A stretch of DNA of 64,000 bases from Verrucomicrobiota bacterium (GCA_018239895.1 JAFEGL010000033.1:31058-95057), one strand, 5' to 3'. Shown: positions 1 through 8,469, counted from the stretch's first letter. The notes: generated by a model not told the origin, from the letters alone. A program made the numbers and translations.

Positions 1-299
1 GCGAAGATGCCGCCCGTCCCTTCGATGATCAAAAGCTCCTCGTGTTCGGGCGGCTCGATTTGGCTTTCGACGCGGGTCCCTTCGAGCCGGGCGGCGAGAT
101 GGGGCGAGCAGGGAGTTTTTAAAAAGTAGCTTGAGGGGTAGCACCGGTTGCCGATCCAGTTTTGGACCGTCTCTTCGTCGGAAGGGGCTCCGCACTGGAC
201 TGGCTTCCAATAGCGGGCGCCGAGCGCTTCGGCAAAAACTGCTGAAACGACGGTCTTTCCTACTTCTGTGTTGATCCCTACGATGGCGATTCTCTTCAT
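1..299 (-). CDS. bioD: Dethiobiotin synthetase BioD, N-terminal part (cut by window edge)
   Basis: ATP-dependent carboxylation of diaminopelargonate to dethiobiotin, the penultimate biotin step. The minus-strand reading frame begins MKRIAIVGINTEVGKTVVSA, which holds the BioD P-loop form G-x-N-T-E-V-G-K-T, and continues through WKPVQCG and an IIEGTGGIF segment typical of the family (EGAGG in many homologues). About 99 codons are visible; the C-terminus lies left of the window. The ATG overlaps the bioF stop codon (ATGA), with GGAG about 8 nt upstream, so it is translationally coupled as last visible gene of bioB-bioF-bioD. It lies beyond the edge of ORF calling but is clear from translation. 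Confidence 0.93.
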   Translation of the reverse strand, partial: MKRIAIVGINTEVGKTVVSAVFAEALGARYWKPVQCGAPSDEETVQNWIGNRCYPSSYFLKTPCSPHLAARLEGTRVESQIEPPEHEELLIIEGTGGIF

Positions 300-1300
300 G
301 AGATGGTCTCCAATAACAGGTCGATTTCATCTTCTTGGTTAAAGCTGTGGAGCACGAGGCGGAGACACTCTCTCCCTTTGGCGATCGTCGGCGGCAAGAT
401 GGCCCGGACGTCGAGCCCTTTTTCGCGCAAAGTTTGGGAAAGTTCGCGCGCGAACTTTCCCACATAGATCGGACGGATTGGACTCTGCGTCATTTTGGCC
501 CCCGTTTTTCGGCAAAAATAGGCGATGAGCCGCTTCAACTTCTCCCGGTGGAGATCCCCTTCGCTCTGCCATTTGTCGTAGCTCTCCGAGATGTGCATCA
601 AAACCGATGGGGGAAGGGCCGTCGTGTAGATCAGGGGACGGGAAAAGTTGATGAGATACTGCTTCAACTCGCGGCTCCCCAAAACACAGGCGCCATGAGC
701 TCCGAGCGCCTTGCTAAAGGTCCGGACGCGGGCGAACGCTTTTACATGACTCGTGTCGGTCGCGTGGGCTTCGTCGACGATTAGCTCGGCTCCATACAGA
801 TCGGAGAGCCTAGAGATCTCCTCGAGGGGAGCTAGATCGCCGCTGATCGAGTAGATCGACTCGACAAGGACGAATGTAGGCGGCGATGTTTTTTTCAGCC
901 GCTGTTCGAGCGACTCGAGGTTGTTGTGGCGGAACGGGACCATCTTTCCTTCGCTGAGGCGCATCCCGTCGATCATCGAGGCATGGATCTCGAGATCGTA
1001 GAGGAAGGTCGCTTTTCCCAGCGCCGAAATGAGGCCGAGATTGGCGGTGTAGCCGCTATTGAAGATGAGGCAGCTCTCAGCTCCATGGTAGGCGGCGATT
1101 TTTTGTTCGAGCTCCTCATAAAAAGGGGAGTTCCCTGTCAGAAGGCGGGAGCCTGTCGCTCCTGTGCAAGCTGTTTGAGCTCTCTTTATTTTTGCAAAGC
1201 CGAAGTAGTCGTTCGATGTGAGGTCGATCAATCTCTCTCCAAAGGTCAAATTTCGGAGAAGCCCTTGCGCTTCTCTCATTTCCAATTGAGCGCGGATCAT
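296..1300 (-). CDS. bioF: 8-amino-7-oxononanoate synthase BioF
   Basis: PLP enzyme condensing pimeloyl-ACP or pimeloyl-CoA with L-alanine in biotin synthesis. The 334-residue protein has the alpha-oxoamine synthase landmarks: SNDYFG near 29-34, GSRLLTGN at 50-57, VDEAH at 175-179 and the Schiff-base lysine in TFSKALG at about 197. It is shorter than the usual 380-390 residues, mainly at the N-terminus and between VDEAH and the lysine, a compact form also plausible for chlamydial enzymes. The start has GAGGG 6 nt upstream and overlaps the bioB stop by 3 nt; the stop overlaps the bioD start, so the operon is tightly packed. Confidence 0.94.
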   Translation of the reverse strand: MIRAQLEMREAQGLLRNLTFGERLIDLTSNDYFGFAKIKRAQTACTGATGSRLLTGNSPFYEELEQKIAAYHGAESCLIFNSGYTANLGLISALGKATFLYDLEIHASMIDGMRLSEGKMVPFRHNNLESLEQRLKKTSPPTFVLVESIYSISGDLAPLEEISRLSDLYGAELIVDEAHATDTSHVKAFARVRTFSKALGAHGACVLGSRELKQYLINFSRPLIYTTALPPSVLMHISESYDKWQSEGDLHREKLKRLIAYFCRKTGAKMTQSPIRPIYVGKFARELSQTLREKGLDVRAILPPTIAKGRECLRLVLHSFNQEDEIDLLLETIS

Positions 1301-2262
1301 AGAGCCCTCAATCCAAGTAGGCGGAACATCTCCTCATCTTCGCTGTAGTCGGGATTCGGGCGGGTGAGAAGCTTTTTCCCTGAATGGATTGAGTTCGCCC
1401 CTGCCAAAAAGTAGAGAGCTTGTTCTTCGAGCGACCTTCCGAGCCGCCCCGCTGAGAGGCGAACCATGGCTTTTGGCATTGTGATTCGGGCTGTTGCGAC
1501 CATCCGGACCATCTCCCAGATGGGGACCTTTTTTCTCATTTCAAGCGGAGTCCCTTGGATCGGAATGAGAAGATTGATCGGGACCGAGCCGGGATGGGGA
1601 TTGCGGGTGGCGAGCTGGTGGAGCAGGCTTATCCGGTCATCCAAACTCTCGCCCATCCCGATGATCCCGCCGCAGCAGACGCCGATGCCCGCTTTCTCCA
1701 CAGTGTCCAATGTTTGGAGCCGATCTTCATAGCGTCGAGTAGTGACAATCGAAGGGTAAAACTCGGGCGAAGTATCGAGGTTGTGGTTGTAGGCGGTGAG
1801 CCCCGCCTCTTTCAACCGGAGCGCCTGCGACTCGCTCACCATTCCCAGCGTGCAGCAGACTTCGACTCCTAAGTCGGCAATTTTCCGGACGGCTCTCAAG
1901 ATCAGATCGAACTGAGAGCTGTCCCGAACCGATCTCCAGGCAGCGCCCAGGCAGACCCTCGTTGCGCCTGAAGCAATCGCAGCTTTTGCCTGATCCACAA
2001 TCTCCTCTTCGCTCATCAGCGGCGCCGCTTCGACGTTAGTCCGGTAGCGGGCCGATTGGGGGCAATACTTGCAGTCTTCGGGGCAGCCTCCCGTCTTGAT
2101 CGAAATCAAGGAGCAGACCTGCACTCGGTCCGCTGTATGGTATTCGCGGCTCACAGTGGCAGCCCTGTAGATCAGCTCGAGGAGCGGGCTGTCGTGGATC
2201 TCTCGGATCTCTTCTTTTGTCCAATCGGATCTGATTTTCATGAACAAAAAGATACGGGCCAT
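1297..2262 (-). CDS. bioB: Biotin synthase BioB
   Basis: Radical SAM enzyme inserting sulfur into dethiobiotin. The Cx3Cx2C cluster is C60-PED-C64-KY-C67, followed by PQSARY; YNHNLDTS and the C-terminal FLAGANSI segments are characteristic of BioB. Length (321 residues) is normal. The first ATG, giving MARIFLF before MKIRSDW, is preferred because AGGAG lies 4 nt upstream, while the second Met has no ribosome site. First gene of bioB-bioF-bioD. The 137-bp gap to the divergent regulator at 2400 carries palindromes that could affect both genes. Confidence 0.96.
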   Translation of the reverse strand: MARIFLFMKIRSDWTKEEIREIHDSPLLELIYRAATVSREYHTADRVQVCSLISIKTGGCPEDCKYCPQSARYRTNVEAAPLMSEEEIVDQAKAAIASGATRVCLGAAWRSVRDSSQFDLILRAVRKIADLGVEVCCTLGMVSESQALRLKEAGLTAYNHNLDTSPEFYPSIVTTRRYEDRLQTLDTVEKAGIGVCCGGIIGMGESLDDRISLLHQLATRNPHPGSVPINLLIPIQGTPLEMRKKVPIWEMVRMVATARITMPKAMVRLSAGRLGRSLEEQALYFLAGANSIHSGKKLLTRPNPDYSEDEEMFRLLGLRAL

Positions 2263-2365
2263 TTTGCTCCTATTTCAATCGGAAAAGGAGCTATAAAAAC
2301 TAAAAAGTAGTCTATGAAATTCAGAAATTGGTATAGTGAAGACAATCTCTCCAGTGAGCGAGAGT

Positions 2366-2389
2366 GGTTATGTAACCTAAAAATTAGGT
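2366..2389. promoter_or_regulatory. Two overlapping palindromes between bioB and a winged-helix gene
   Basis: GGTTATGTAACC (2366-2377) is a palindrome with five-base arms; overlapping it is ACCTAA-AAA-TTAGGT (2375-2389). They sit 11 nt before the ATG at 2400 and within the divergent bioB leader region. Position suggests an operator for the winged-helix protein encoded at 2400, or a biotin regulatory site; neither is proven by sequence alone. Confidence 0.4.
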
Positions 2390-2399
2390 AAATATTTCG

Positions 2400-3146
2400 A
2401 TGCTGGAAGGGCTTTTCGGGAACAAGAACATACAAAAGGTGCTTCTTTTCCTCTTTGTGAACGGCAAAGGGTATGGGACTCAGCTCCATCGGAGCCTTCG
2501 CACGCCCCTCACCTCGCTCCAAAACGCCCTCACCCGTCTGGAAAAGGGGCGGATCATCGCCAGCTACCTGGAAGGGAAGACCAAGCTTTATCAGCTCAAC
2601 CCCTCCTATCCGCTCCTTCCTGAGCTAGAGCAGCTCCTCAAGAAGGCCTTCACCCTCTTAACGCCCCACGAGAAAAAGCTCTTCTCCCTCGTCCAGCTAG
2701 AAGCCTCTGAAAAGAGGGTTCAAGAGCCTTTGCTTCTCAACTTTTGGGAGCGGCTCAAAACAGTGAGGCGGCTTGGCCTCCACACCAAGTCCCACGGCAA
2801 GGGCCACGGAGACGTGATCGTCGCTTTCGAGGGGAGCAACAAGCTGGTTTTTCACGAGAAAGGCTCCTGGCATAACAAGATGGATTTCAGCAACGTGTTC
2901 CGTTGGACGCTCGACCGGTCGGCCGGCGCCATTTCGCTCGAGCATCTCCGCTTTGGACCGAACGCCCCGGTCTTCCTCTTCCATCTGGCCCCCACAGGGA
3001 GCAACCTCCTCGCTTCGGTCGAGTCGCATCTTTGCGAGCACGACGCCTACCTTGCCCAAGTGGTTTGGGACAAAGCCAGCATCCGCCTCACCTGGCGGGT
3101 GATCGGCCCCCGTAAAAACGAAGAGTGGGAATATCACTATTTCTAA
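2400..3146 (+). CDS. Winged-helix protein with DUF6314-like C-terminal domain
   Basis: Residues 1-85 read as a MarR/PadR-like winged helix: an opening hydrophobic helix LLFLFVNGKGYGTQLHRSL, a recognition helix around TSLQNALTRLEKGRIIASY, and a wing TKLYQLN. Residues about 108-248 resemble DUF6314: a conserved Trp-rich core, FHEKGSW, LCEHDAYLAQ and the ending TWRVIGPRKNEEWEYHY. The domain pairing suggests a ligand-responsive regulator, but no ligand can be read from the sequence. It is transcribed away from bioB across a gap with palindromes, so control of itself or of biotin genes is possible. No strong ribosome site is visible before the ATG. Confidence 0.6.
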   Translation: MLEGLFGNKNIQKVLLFLFVNGKGYGTQLHRSLRTPLTSLQNALTRLEKGRIIASYLEGKTKLYQLNPSYPLLPELEQLLKKAFTLLTPHEKKLFSLVQLEASEKRVQEPLLLNFWERLKTVRRLGLHTKSHGKGHGDVIVAFEGSNKLVFHEKGSWHNKMDFSNVFRWTLDRSAGAISLEHLRFGPNAPVFLFHLAPTGSNLLASVESHLCEHDAYLAQVVWDKASIRLTWRVIGPRKNEEWEYHYF

Positions 3147-3177
3147 CATGCTTAAAATGAGTGTATTATATTCCTAA

Positions 3178-3233
3178 CTGTTCATTATTTTTTGCTGTTC
3201 ACTATATATTGAACAGTTTGATAGACTGAACAG
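3178..3233. promoter_or_regulatory. Four-half-site operator upstream of AbiE-like cassette
   Basis: CTGTTCA occurs at 3178-3184 and 3195-3201, and its inverse TGAACAG at 3210-3216 and 3227-3233. Within each pair the step is exactly 17 bp, so the four sites form two nested inverted repeats around 3205-3206. They end 13 nt before the ATG at 3246, with GGAGG between. AbiEi antitoxins are known to autoregulate through paired inverted repeats, which fits this layout. Confidence 0.75.
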
Positions 3234-3245
3234 TAGGAGGCCGCA

Positions 3246-3968
3246 ATGAAGGGTCGTTTTCTAGTAAACTCGAAGGAAGACCTGACAGAGGCAAATATCT
3301 ATGCAGATAAGTCTGCTCTCATTCTCGATTGGCTATTGCGAATCGGAGTTGAAAAAGAGAGTTTCTCGCTAAGAGAGGTCGTTAAAGAAACGGGGGTGAG
3401 TCTCGGTCTGGTTCAACGTGTTTTTAACGCTTTGATTTTGAAAGGTCTTCTACAAGCCCAAGGACTCAGGACAGCAAAGAAGTTCATTTTCAATAAACCG
3501 AAAGAACTTCTAGAAAGTTGGGTGAGCCACTATAGCATTGTGAAAAAATGCAGGATAAGAACTTATCGGTCTGCCTTTTCGAACAAGGCGGAATTGCTCA
3601 AAATTCTAAAACAATCAAAGCTCGACCAAAGTGTACTCTTAGCTCTCCATTCTGCCGCAGATGCGCACGGATATAAAAACACCAACCTAAATGCTTTAGA
3701 ATTGTACATCCTCAATCCCTCTATTCGGATAAAATTAGAAGAAGTTTTGCAATTGGAACCCCAAGAAAGAGGATATGAAGTCCTTTTGATCGAACCTTAC
3801 TATAAAAAATGGATCAAACAGCACGCAGAGAAAGGTCTTGGAATATGCCCACTACTTCTTACTTTTTTAGATCTCTATCACTTCCCATTGCGAGGGATAG
3901 AACAGGCAGAATTCATAGCTCAGCGAGCTCTCGAAATAAAGCGAATTTATAAGAAAATCAAGAATTGA
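3246..3968 (+). CDS. AbiEi-like type IV antitoxin / transcriptional regulator
   Basis: A 240-residue protein with an N-terminal winged helix-turn-helix (about 37-75: FSLREVVKETGVSLGLVQRV) and a C-terminal domain ending in LDLYHFPLRGIEQAEFIAQ, a pattern I associate with AbiEi family 2 antitoxins. In known AbiE systems this protein represses its own operon and opposes a nucleotidyltransferase toxin. The next gene encodes such a fold and overlaps the stop codon. GGAGG precedes the ATG, and four TGTTCA-type half-sites lie directly upstream. The two genes are AT-richer than their neighbours, consistent with horizontal acquisition. Confidence 0.65.
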   Translation: MKGRFLVNSKEDLTEANIYADKSALILDWLLRIGVEKESFSLREVVKETGVSLGLVQRVFNALILKGLLQAQGLRTAKKFIFNKPKELLESWVSHYSIVKKCRIRTYRSAFSNKAELLKILKQSKLDQSVLLALHSAADAHGYKNTNLNALELYILNPSIRIKLEEVLQLEPQERGYEVLLIEPYYKKWIKQHAEKGLGICPLLLTFLDLYHFPLRGIEQAEFIAQRALEIKRIYKKIKN

Positions 3969-4753
3969 TGAAACAAGAAGATAAAATCATCACAAGTTTT
4001 TTAAAGTCGCTCGGTCCTTGGCGAGATTTTATTGTCATTGGGGGTGGCTTTGCTCTTTTTATCTACAAGCTCTATCTAACCGATCGTAAACTAGAGATTC
4101 TTCCTGTTGCAACACGGGATATTGATTCCTTGATTTCCAGAAAGATTCCTGTGGTCTCTAAAAAGAATATTGCCAATTATCTAAACGAAGCAGGTTTTGT
4201 TCCACTTTTTAAAGATGTAGATACACCTCCTTCAGAAAGCTACGTGAAAGAGATCGATGGGGTAGAAATAGAAATCGAGTTTCTAACTGACTCAGCCACT
4301 CGCAATGATAAGACCAAAAATGTTGTAATTGCAGGTGTTGTTGCCCAACCTCTGAGCTATTTGACTTTGAGCTTACAAACGACAATCGAATTTCAGACAT
4401 ATTCACGAGAGGTGGGCAAAGTAGTTTCGCCTGGAGCATGGATTTTCCATAAAGGACTGACTTTTACAAGACGGCAAAATTCATTAAAAATGGTCAAGGA
4501 TCTCTATGGGATTTGGTATGTAATTACGCAGTTAGGAGAGTTTTCCGATCAGGCAAGTATTTCGTTCAACTATCTTGCCGAGAAAAATCCAAAGTGGTTT
4601 CAGACATGTCAGAAACAATTATCAAATTGGATGGATCACGCAACCCCATCTGAATGGTCTAAATTAGAAACACAAGATCCATCTGGAAAACTAAAAAAGC
4701 TTGGCTTTGAGCGATCTATAAAAATGCTTTTAAATAGAAATATAGGAAAATGA
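3968..4753 (+). CDS. AbiEii-like / GSU2403-type nucleotidyltransferase (toxin candidate)
   Basis: A 261-residue nucleotidyltransferase-fold protein. The visible core is GGGFALFIY near the N-terminus followed by ATRDID, the paired acidic metal-binding motif, and EIEIEF as the likely third acidic strand; this resembles the GSU2403/NTP_transf_8 group. As partner of an AbiEi-like regulator it is the expected toxin. The ATG at 3968 overlaps the upstream TGA by one base (TGATG); a TTG three bases earlier is a less likely start. Its stop overlaps the next gene's ATG, but that gene differs in composition and is probably not part of the cassette. Confidence 0.62.
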   Translation: MKQEDKIITSFLKSLGPWRDFIVIGGGFALFIYKLYLTDRKLEILPVATRDIDSLISRKIPVVSKKNIANYLNEAGFVPLFKDVDTPPSESYVKEIDGVEIEIEFLTDSATRNDKTKNVVIAGVVAQPLSYLTLSLQTTIEFQTYSREVGKVVSPGAWIFHKGLTFTRRQNSLKMVKDLYGIWYVITQLGEFSDQASISFNYLAEKNPKWFQTCQKQLSNWMDHATPSEWSKLETQDPSGKLKKLGFERSIKMLLNRNIGK

Positions 4754-5547
4754 ACCAATTCATCTTGAAGTGCCTATTCTTCTTGGGTGTAGTGCCGTTT
4801 CAGTACGATCTGCACTTGACTACGCTGCCGGGAGGCAATCGGCGGACGATGATTTGCCTGCATGGATATGGGGACAGCTACCAGATCGCCGAGGTGTTGC
4901 GCGATTTGTATAACCCCGATGTGACGCTGGTGGGCTTCAATTTCCCCGAACACGACATCAAGGAAGGGCGAGCCTACGATCCGAAGAAGGCCTCTTTCGG
5001 CTCAATCGACGAGCTGCTCCCTCTCTTTTACGTGATGAAGAAGGTTGTGTTAGACCAAGGTCTCGATTCGGTCGACTTGTACGGTTTTTCTGCTGGCGGA
5101 GGGGCTGTGGTGAATGCAATCGGTGTGCTCAACAGGACGGCTTACGATGCAGAGCTGAAGAAGCTCGGGATTGGGAAAGTGGAGAAGGCGAGGCTTCTTA
5201 CGGCCATTCAGCGGGGGATAGTCGTTTTGGATACGCCGCTCAAGTCTGTCGAGGAGATCATCGATTTCAGAGGAGCTTCGGAAGAGTTGGAGATTTTGGC
5301 TCAGAAATACCGGGATTGCGATGCGAGACCTATCGACGCGTTGAAGCGGCTTGAAGGATTATCGCTGAATATCCTGCTCCACTTTCAGAAGGAAGATGAG
5401 ATCTTGTCGAATCGGGATGATGAGCTTTATATCGAGCGGCTCAAAGCCTATCAGAAGAAAGTGAAAGTGATCATCGCCGATGAAGGGGGACACATGGCTC
5501 CCCATTACGAGCTATGGAAAGAATATGCGAGAAGGGCTGCTTTTTGA
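4750..5547 (+). CDS. Alpha/beta hydrolase
   Basis: A 265-residue serine hydrolase fold. The oxyanion-hole strand is MICLHGYGDS (34-43), the nucleophile elbow GFSAGG puts Ser at about 114, and the C-terminal EGGHMAPH offers the catalytic His at about 248. The N-terminus MNQFILKCLFFLGVVPF is hydrophobic and could be a membrane anchor or uncleaved signal. The ATG overlaps the upstream stop (ATGA) and has AGGA in front. Substrate unknown. GC is clearly higher than in the preceding pair, so the junction marks a compositional boundary. Confidence 0.72.
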   Translation: MNQFILKCLFFLGVVPFQYDLHLTTLPGGNRRTMICLHGYGDSYQIAEVLRDLYNPDVTLVGFNFPEHDIKEGRAYDPKKASFGSIDELLPLFYVMKKVVLDQGLDSVDLYGFSAGGGAVVNAIGVLNRTAYDAELKKLGIGKVEKARLLTAIQRGIVVLDTPLKSVEEIIDFRGASEELEILAQKYRDCDARPIDALKRLEGLSLNILLHFQKEDEILSNRDDELYIERLKAYQKKVKVIIADEGGHMAPHYELWKEYARRAAF

Positions 5548-6089
5548 AAACGGGCGAAGATTTATCTAAGAAAGTATTGGAATCTCAAGATTTTGAAGCG
5601 CGCACATTTCAAAATGTCAACTTTTCAGAAGCTATTTTACGAAGGTCGAAATTTATCTCCTGCACTTTCAAAAGCTGCAACTTGAGTTTAGTGAAGCTTG
5701 AGGGGTGCCGCCTTCAGAACGTCGAATTCATCGACTGCAAAATTGTGGGGGCCGAGTTCTTCAAGTGCGACAAGATGCTCTTTTCGGTCTCGTTCCGCAA
5801 TTGTCTGCTCCACTACTGCAACTTTTCCGATCTCAATATGAAAAACACGGCCTTTTCTCAGAGCAAGATCAAAGAGGGGCACTTCACCAATACCCAGTTG
5901 AGCGGCGCCGATTTTACGGGCGTAGATCTATCTGGGACGATTTTCCACAATTGCGACCTCACGAAGGCCGATTTCTCGAGGGCCTTTAACTACCAGATCG
6001 ACCCGACGACGAACAAGGTCGCGAAAGCGAAGTTTTCTTTGCCAGAAGCCGTGGGACTCTTGCACGGCTTCCAGATCGTGATTGACTAG
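5544..6089 (+). CDS. Pentapeptide-repeat protein
   Basis: Successive five-residue units of the A(D/N)LxX type run through most of the chain: ANLSEAILRRSKF-like, CTFKSCNLS, CRLQNVEF, CKIVGAEF, then GADFTGVDLSGTIFHNCDL. This predicts a right-handed quadrilateral beta helix. A two-half layout with a central break is like Qnr/McbG proteins, but quinolone protection is not implied by sequence alone. TTG at 5544 is chosen because GAAGGG lies 7 nt upstream and it gives MKTGEDL; an in-frame ATG at 5514 lies inside the upstream gene. It overlaps the hydrolase stop codon and ends 2 nt from a convergent gene. Confidence 0.8.
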   Translation: MKTGEDLSKKVLESQDFEARTFQNVNFSEAILRRSKFISCTFKSCNLSLVKLEGCRLQNVEFIDCKIVGAEFFKCDKMLFSVSFRNCLLHYCNFSDLNMKNTAFSQSKIKEGHFTNTQLSGADFTGVDLSGTIFHNCDLTKADFSRAFNYQIDPTTNKVAKAKFSLPEAVGLLHGFQIVID

Positions 6090-6091
6090 TC

Positions 6092-7687
6092 TTACGCAGG
6101 CAATGGTGCGAGGCGGGTGAAGAAGTCTTTAATGGCCTCTTTCATCCTCGGGATATCGATCCCCGTCTGATCGCCTTCGCTCATGATGGCGTAAGCGTTC
6201 CCCTCTTTCGCCTTGAAGACAGTATTGGCCCGGCCGCCGCTCCCTTCGATTTCAAGCTTCGATTTGGAGAGCTGCTCAGTGCGGACCAGGTCGGGGTTCG
6301 ACTTGATCAGGGCGAACATCAAGTCGGACAACGTTGTCTGTACGCAGTTGTTTTCGTAGATACTGTGGAGGATTTTGGCCTTAACTAAAGCCTTTTCGAC
6401 CTGGGCTGGCTCAACCTTAGCGTGGCAGAGCTTGACGACAGCTTCTAACGGCATATCAGGTTGGTATTCAGCCATAAATTCCCGTCCGCCTGTGATTTTT
6501 TCACGTAGATCTTTTTCCATTTTTTCGACAACCGGCGTACTCCAGCCTCGGAATCCTTCATAGATAAATTTCTGAAGAGGGCTTTGGCCATTTAGAATTG
6601 GAGAGAGGATATCGGTGTCCGTTTTCATGCCAACTTTATTGAAGTCTCGGTATTGGATATTTCCTTTTCTATCTTTCAAAACTTCGCCAGTTGCGCCGTC
6701 TTTCATCGGTTCTCTTGTTGCAAGGAAGGCCTCCAAGCTAAACACCTCTTTGCAACCGCTGAAAACATCCATCACCCTCTTGGCCCCTTCATTTGGGCGC
6801 GCTGGATCTTTGTCAAGTTCTTCAATCGAAGTTTTGATGTTGAATGATCCATAGCCCTCTTCTCTTACAAAGGGAAGGTGTGCTGGGTTATTTTGACCGT
6901 AGTGTCTAACAAAGTTCTCAACGGGGGCGATTACAAGTTCGCGAACCTCTGCTTCAGCCGGTGTGCGGCCGTCGAGAGCCCGATCTTGCGATGCGTAAAG
7001 GTCTTTGAAAGATCCACCCAACTTAAATCTCGCAGCGAGAGAGGCGTGGTCGGCATGGGGAATAGATAGAAAATTGAATGCTGCCACATGGATATTGACG
7101 AATCCTTTCCCTTTTGGGTCATTGACCTCATCGATCGGATTCGGTTCGCCTGTATAGAAGACAAAAGCGTCGATGACCCTCTCATCAACCATCCGATTGT
7201 GAACCATGTAAGAGATGATGATTTTCAAAGTAGCGATCTTAAGATTCAGCAAAGCCGCAGAGCCTTGCGTGATTAGCAAGTTGATTCTCGGCACTTTACC
7301 CGTTTTTTGAATATGTTCGCTCAATTTAAAGAGCTCTTCGATAAAGAAGCATACATCATCCATCTCGAGATCGGTTGTCTGGTTCCGGACCGCTCCGTCG
7401 CCACTTGTTTTTGGGGTCAGTTCAAATACGTTTTTCCAGTCAACAGGGGCTCTCATCTCTTTGAAGTACCCCTCCCAGCTAAAAGAGCGGGAGAATTGGT
7501 CTTTCAAGGAGGTCTCTTTCGTTCCTGCCAATAAATTTTTGCAAGCCTCTGCAATGACAACAAAAATATTCGCTACGTAGAGGGCGACTTTTTCCATGGT
7601 GCTTTTGGACAAAGCCCTCTTTTCCATCAGGTTGAGGGTCCATTGCCAGTTGGCCGGTTCAGGAGAGAGACGGGATACGGTAGACAT
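6092..7687 (-). CDS. Hypothetical protein, about 531 residues
   Basis: I do not recognise the family. The chain is mostly soluble and alpha-helical in appearance, with no signal peptide. One hydrophobic stretch (ALYVANIFVVIAEACKNLLAG) lies near the N-terminus, followed by mixed alpha/beta sequence. The start at 7687 (MSTVSRLSPE) is preferred to an ATG 45 bases upstream because AAGGA lies 8 nt before it. The gene stands alone, divergent from a signal-peptide gene across a long palindrome. The MS-N-terminus, lack of annotation and accessory setting are compatible with a type III effector, but this is inference. Confidence 0.6.
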   Translation of the reverse strand: MSTVSRLSPEPANWQWTLNLMEKRALSKSTMEKVALYVANIFVVIAEACKNLLAGTKETSLKDQFSRSFSWEGYFKEMRAPVDWKNVFELTPKTSGDGAVRNQTTDLEMDDVCFFIEELFKLSEHIQKTGKVPRINLLITQGSAALLNLKIATLKIIISYMVHNRMVDERVIDAFVFYTGEPNPIDEVNDPKGKGFVNIHVAAFNFLSIPHADHASLAARFKLGGSFKDLYASQDRALDGRTPAEAEVRELVIAPVENFVRHYGQNNPAHLPFVREEGYGSFNIKTSIEELDKDPARPNEGAKRVMDVFSGCKEVFSLEAFLATREPMKDGATGEVLKDRKGNIQYRDFNKVGMKTDTDILSPILNGQSPLQKFIYEGFRGWSTPVVEKMEKDLREKITGGREFMAEYQPDMPLEAVVKLCHAKVEPAQVEKALVKAKILHSIYENNCVQTTLSDLMFALIKSNPDLVRTEQLSKSKLEIEGSGGRANTVFKAKEGNAYAIMSEGDQTGIDIPRMKEAIKDFFTRLAPLPA

Positions 7688-7797
7688 GGTTTTTCCTTTT
7701 ATTTTGCCGAATATTTTAAACCCATTGGGCATTTATGGAAATGAAAGGATATTTTTGAGAGTCTTGAAATATTAAACTTTACCCATTCATCTTTATT

Positions 7798-7958
7798 AGA
7801 GTGTGCCTTCAATTTGAGGGTTTGTCGATTTTTGGGTTCATTACTGCCAAATTTCTATTCAAAATCGGGGGGGCGATGATATTACCCCCAATTTTGAATC
7901 GAAATTCGGCGGTAATGAACCCAAAAATCGACAGAACCTGAATTTGAAGACACACTCT
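7798..7958. repeat. 161-bp imperfect palindrome (MITE-like)
   Basis: Two arms of about 70 bases (7798-7870 and 7886-7958) are inverted copies with roughly ten mismatches, separated by about 13-15 bases. The outer ends read AGAGTGTG and CACACTCT; the best-conserved core is GTCGATTTTTGGGTTCATTA against its inverse. It lies between two divergent genes, so it is not an ordinary terminator, and it ends 22 bp before the ATG at 7981. A non-autonomous inverted-repeat element or a large RNA hairpin are both possible. Confidence 0.75.
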
Positions 7959-7980
7959 CAGCCCAAACTGGTAATCATTT

Positions 7981-8469
7981 ATGAAAAAATTAATCTTTTG
8001 GACGATGATGCTTTTCAGCATAGTGCATGCGGATCCAACGAAGGCATTTTCTGCCTTGCCGCAGCTGCTTTTGCCGGGAGAGGCTATACTTTTAGAAAAT
8101 GTCTTCGATCCTTCTTGCGAGATTGACCTAAGCCTAGCGCCAGCATCTGGATTGATCATTTTCAAAAAGTCGGGAACTTATAAAATCGTGTGGTCCGGTC
8201 AAACCCATCGTTCTATTCCTTGGACGTTGGGGTTTTCTTTGGACAACACGATCCTTTTTGGAAACATTTATCAGAATTCGAACTCGACAAAATTCGAAGG
8301 ATCGGTAGTTCTTAGCATCAACGCAGGCCAAACCCTCCAATTCGTGAATGCGTCTCAGCACCCGGTCGATCTTGTTTTAGCCAGTCAACCCTTTACTGTG
8401 ATTCTCACGTTATTTGAACCTCCGGATCAATTTCTAAAAACCTATGGATGGGAGTCTTTTATGAAATAA
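7981..8469 (+). CDS. Secreted beta-rich protein, possible C1q/TNF-like fold
   Basis: A 162-residue protein with a clear signal peptide (MKKLIFWTMMLFSIVHA, cleavage likely after 17). The mature part alternates short beta strands: GTYKIVWSGQ, WTLGFSLDNTILFGNIYQ, FEGSVVLSINAGQTLQFVN and FTVILTLFE. The order G-x-Y, a central hydrophobic strand, then a beta strand with NAGQTLQFVN is reminiscent of bacterial C1q/BclA-type jelly rolls. Without a search this remains a structural guess. No strong ribosome site is seen; the ATG lies just after a long palindrome. Confidence 0.6.
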   Translation: MKKLIFWTMMLFSIVHADPTKAFSALPQLLLPGEAILLENVFDPSCEIDLSLAPASGLIIFKKSGTYKIVWSGQTHRSIPWTLGFSLDNTILFGNIYQNSNSTKFEGSVVLSINAGQTLQFVNASQHPVDLVLASQPFTVILTLFEPPDQFLKTYGWESFMK

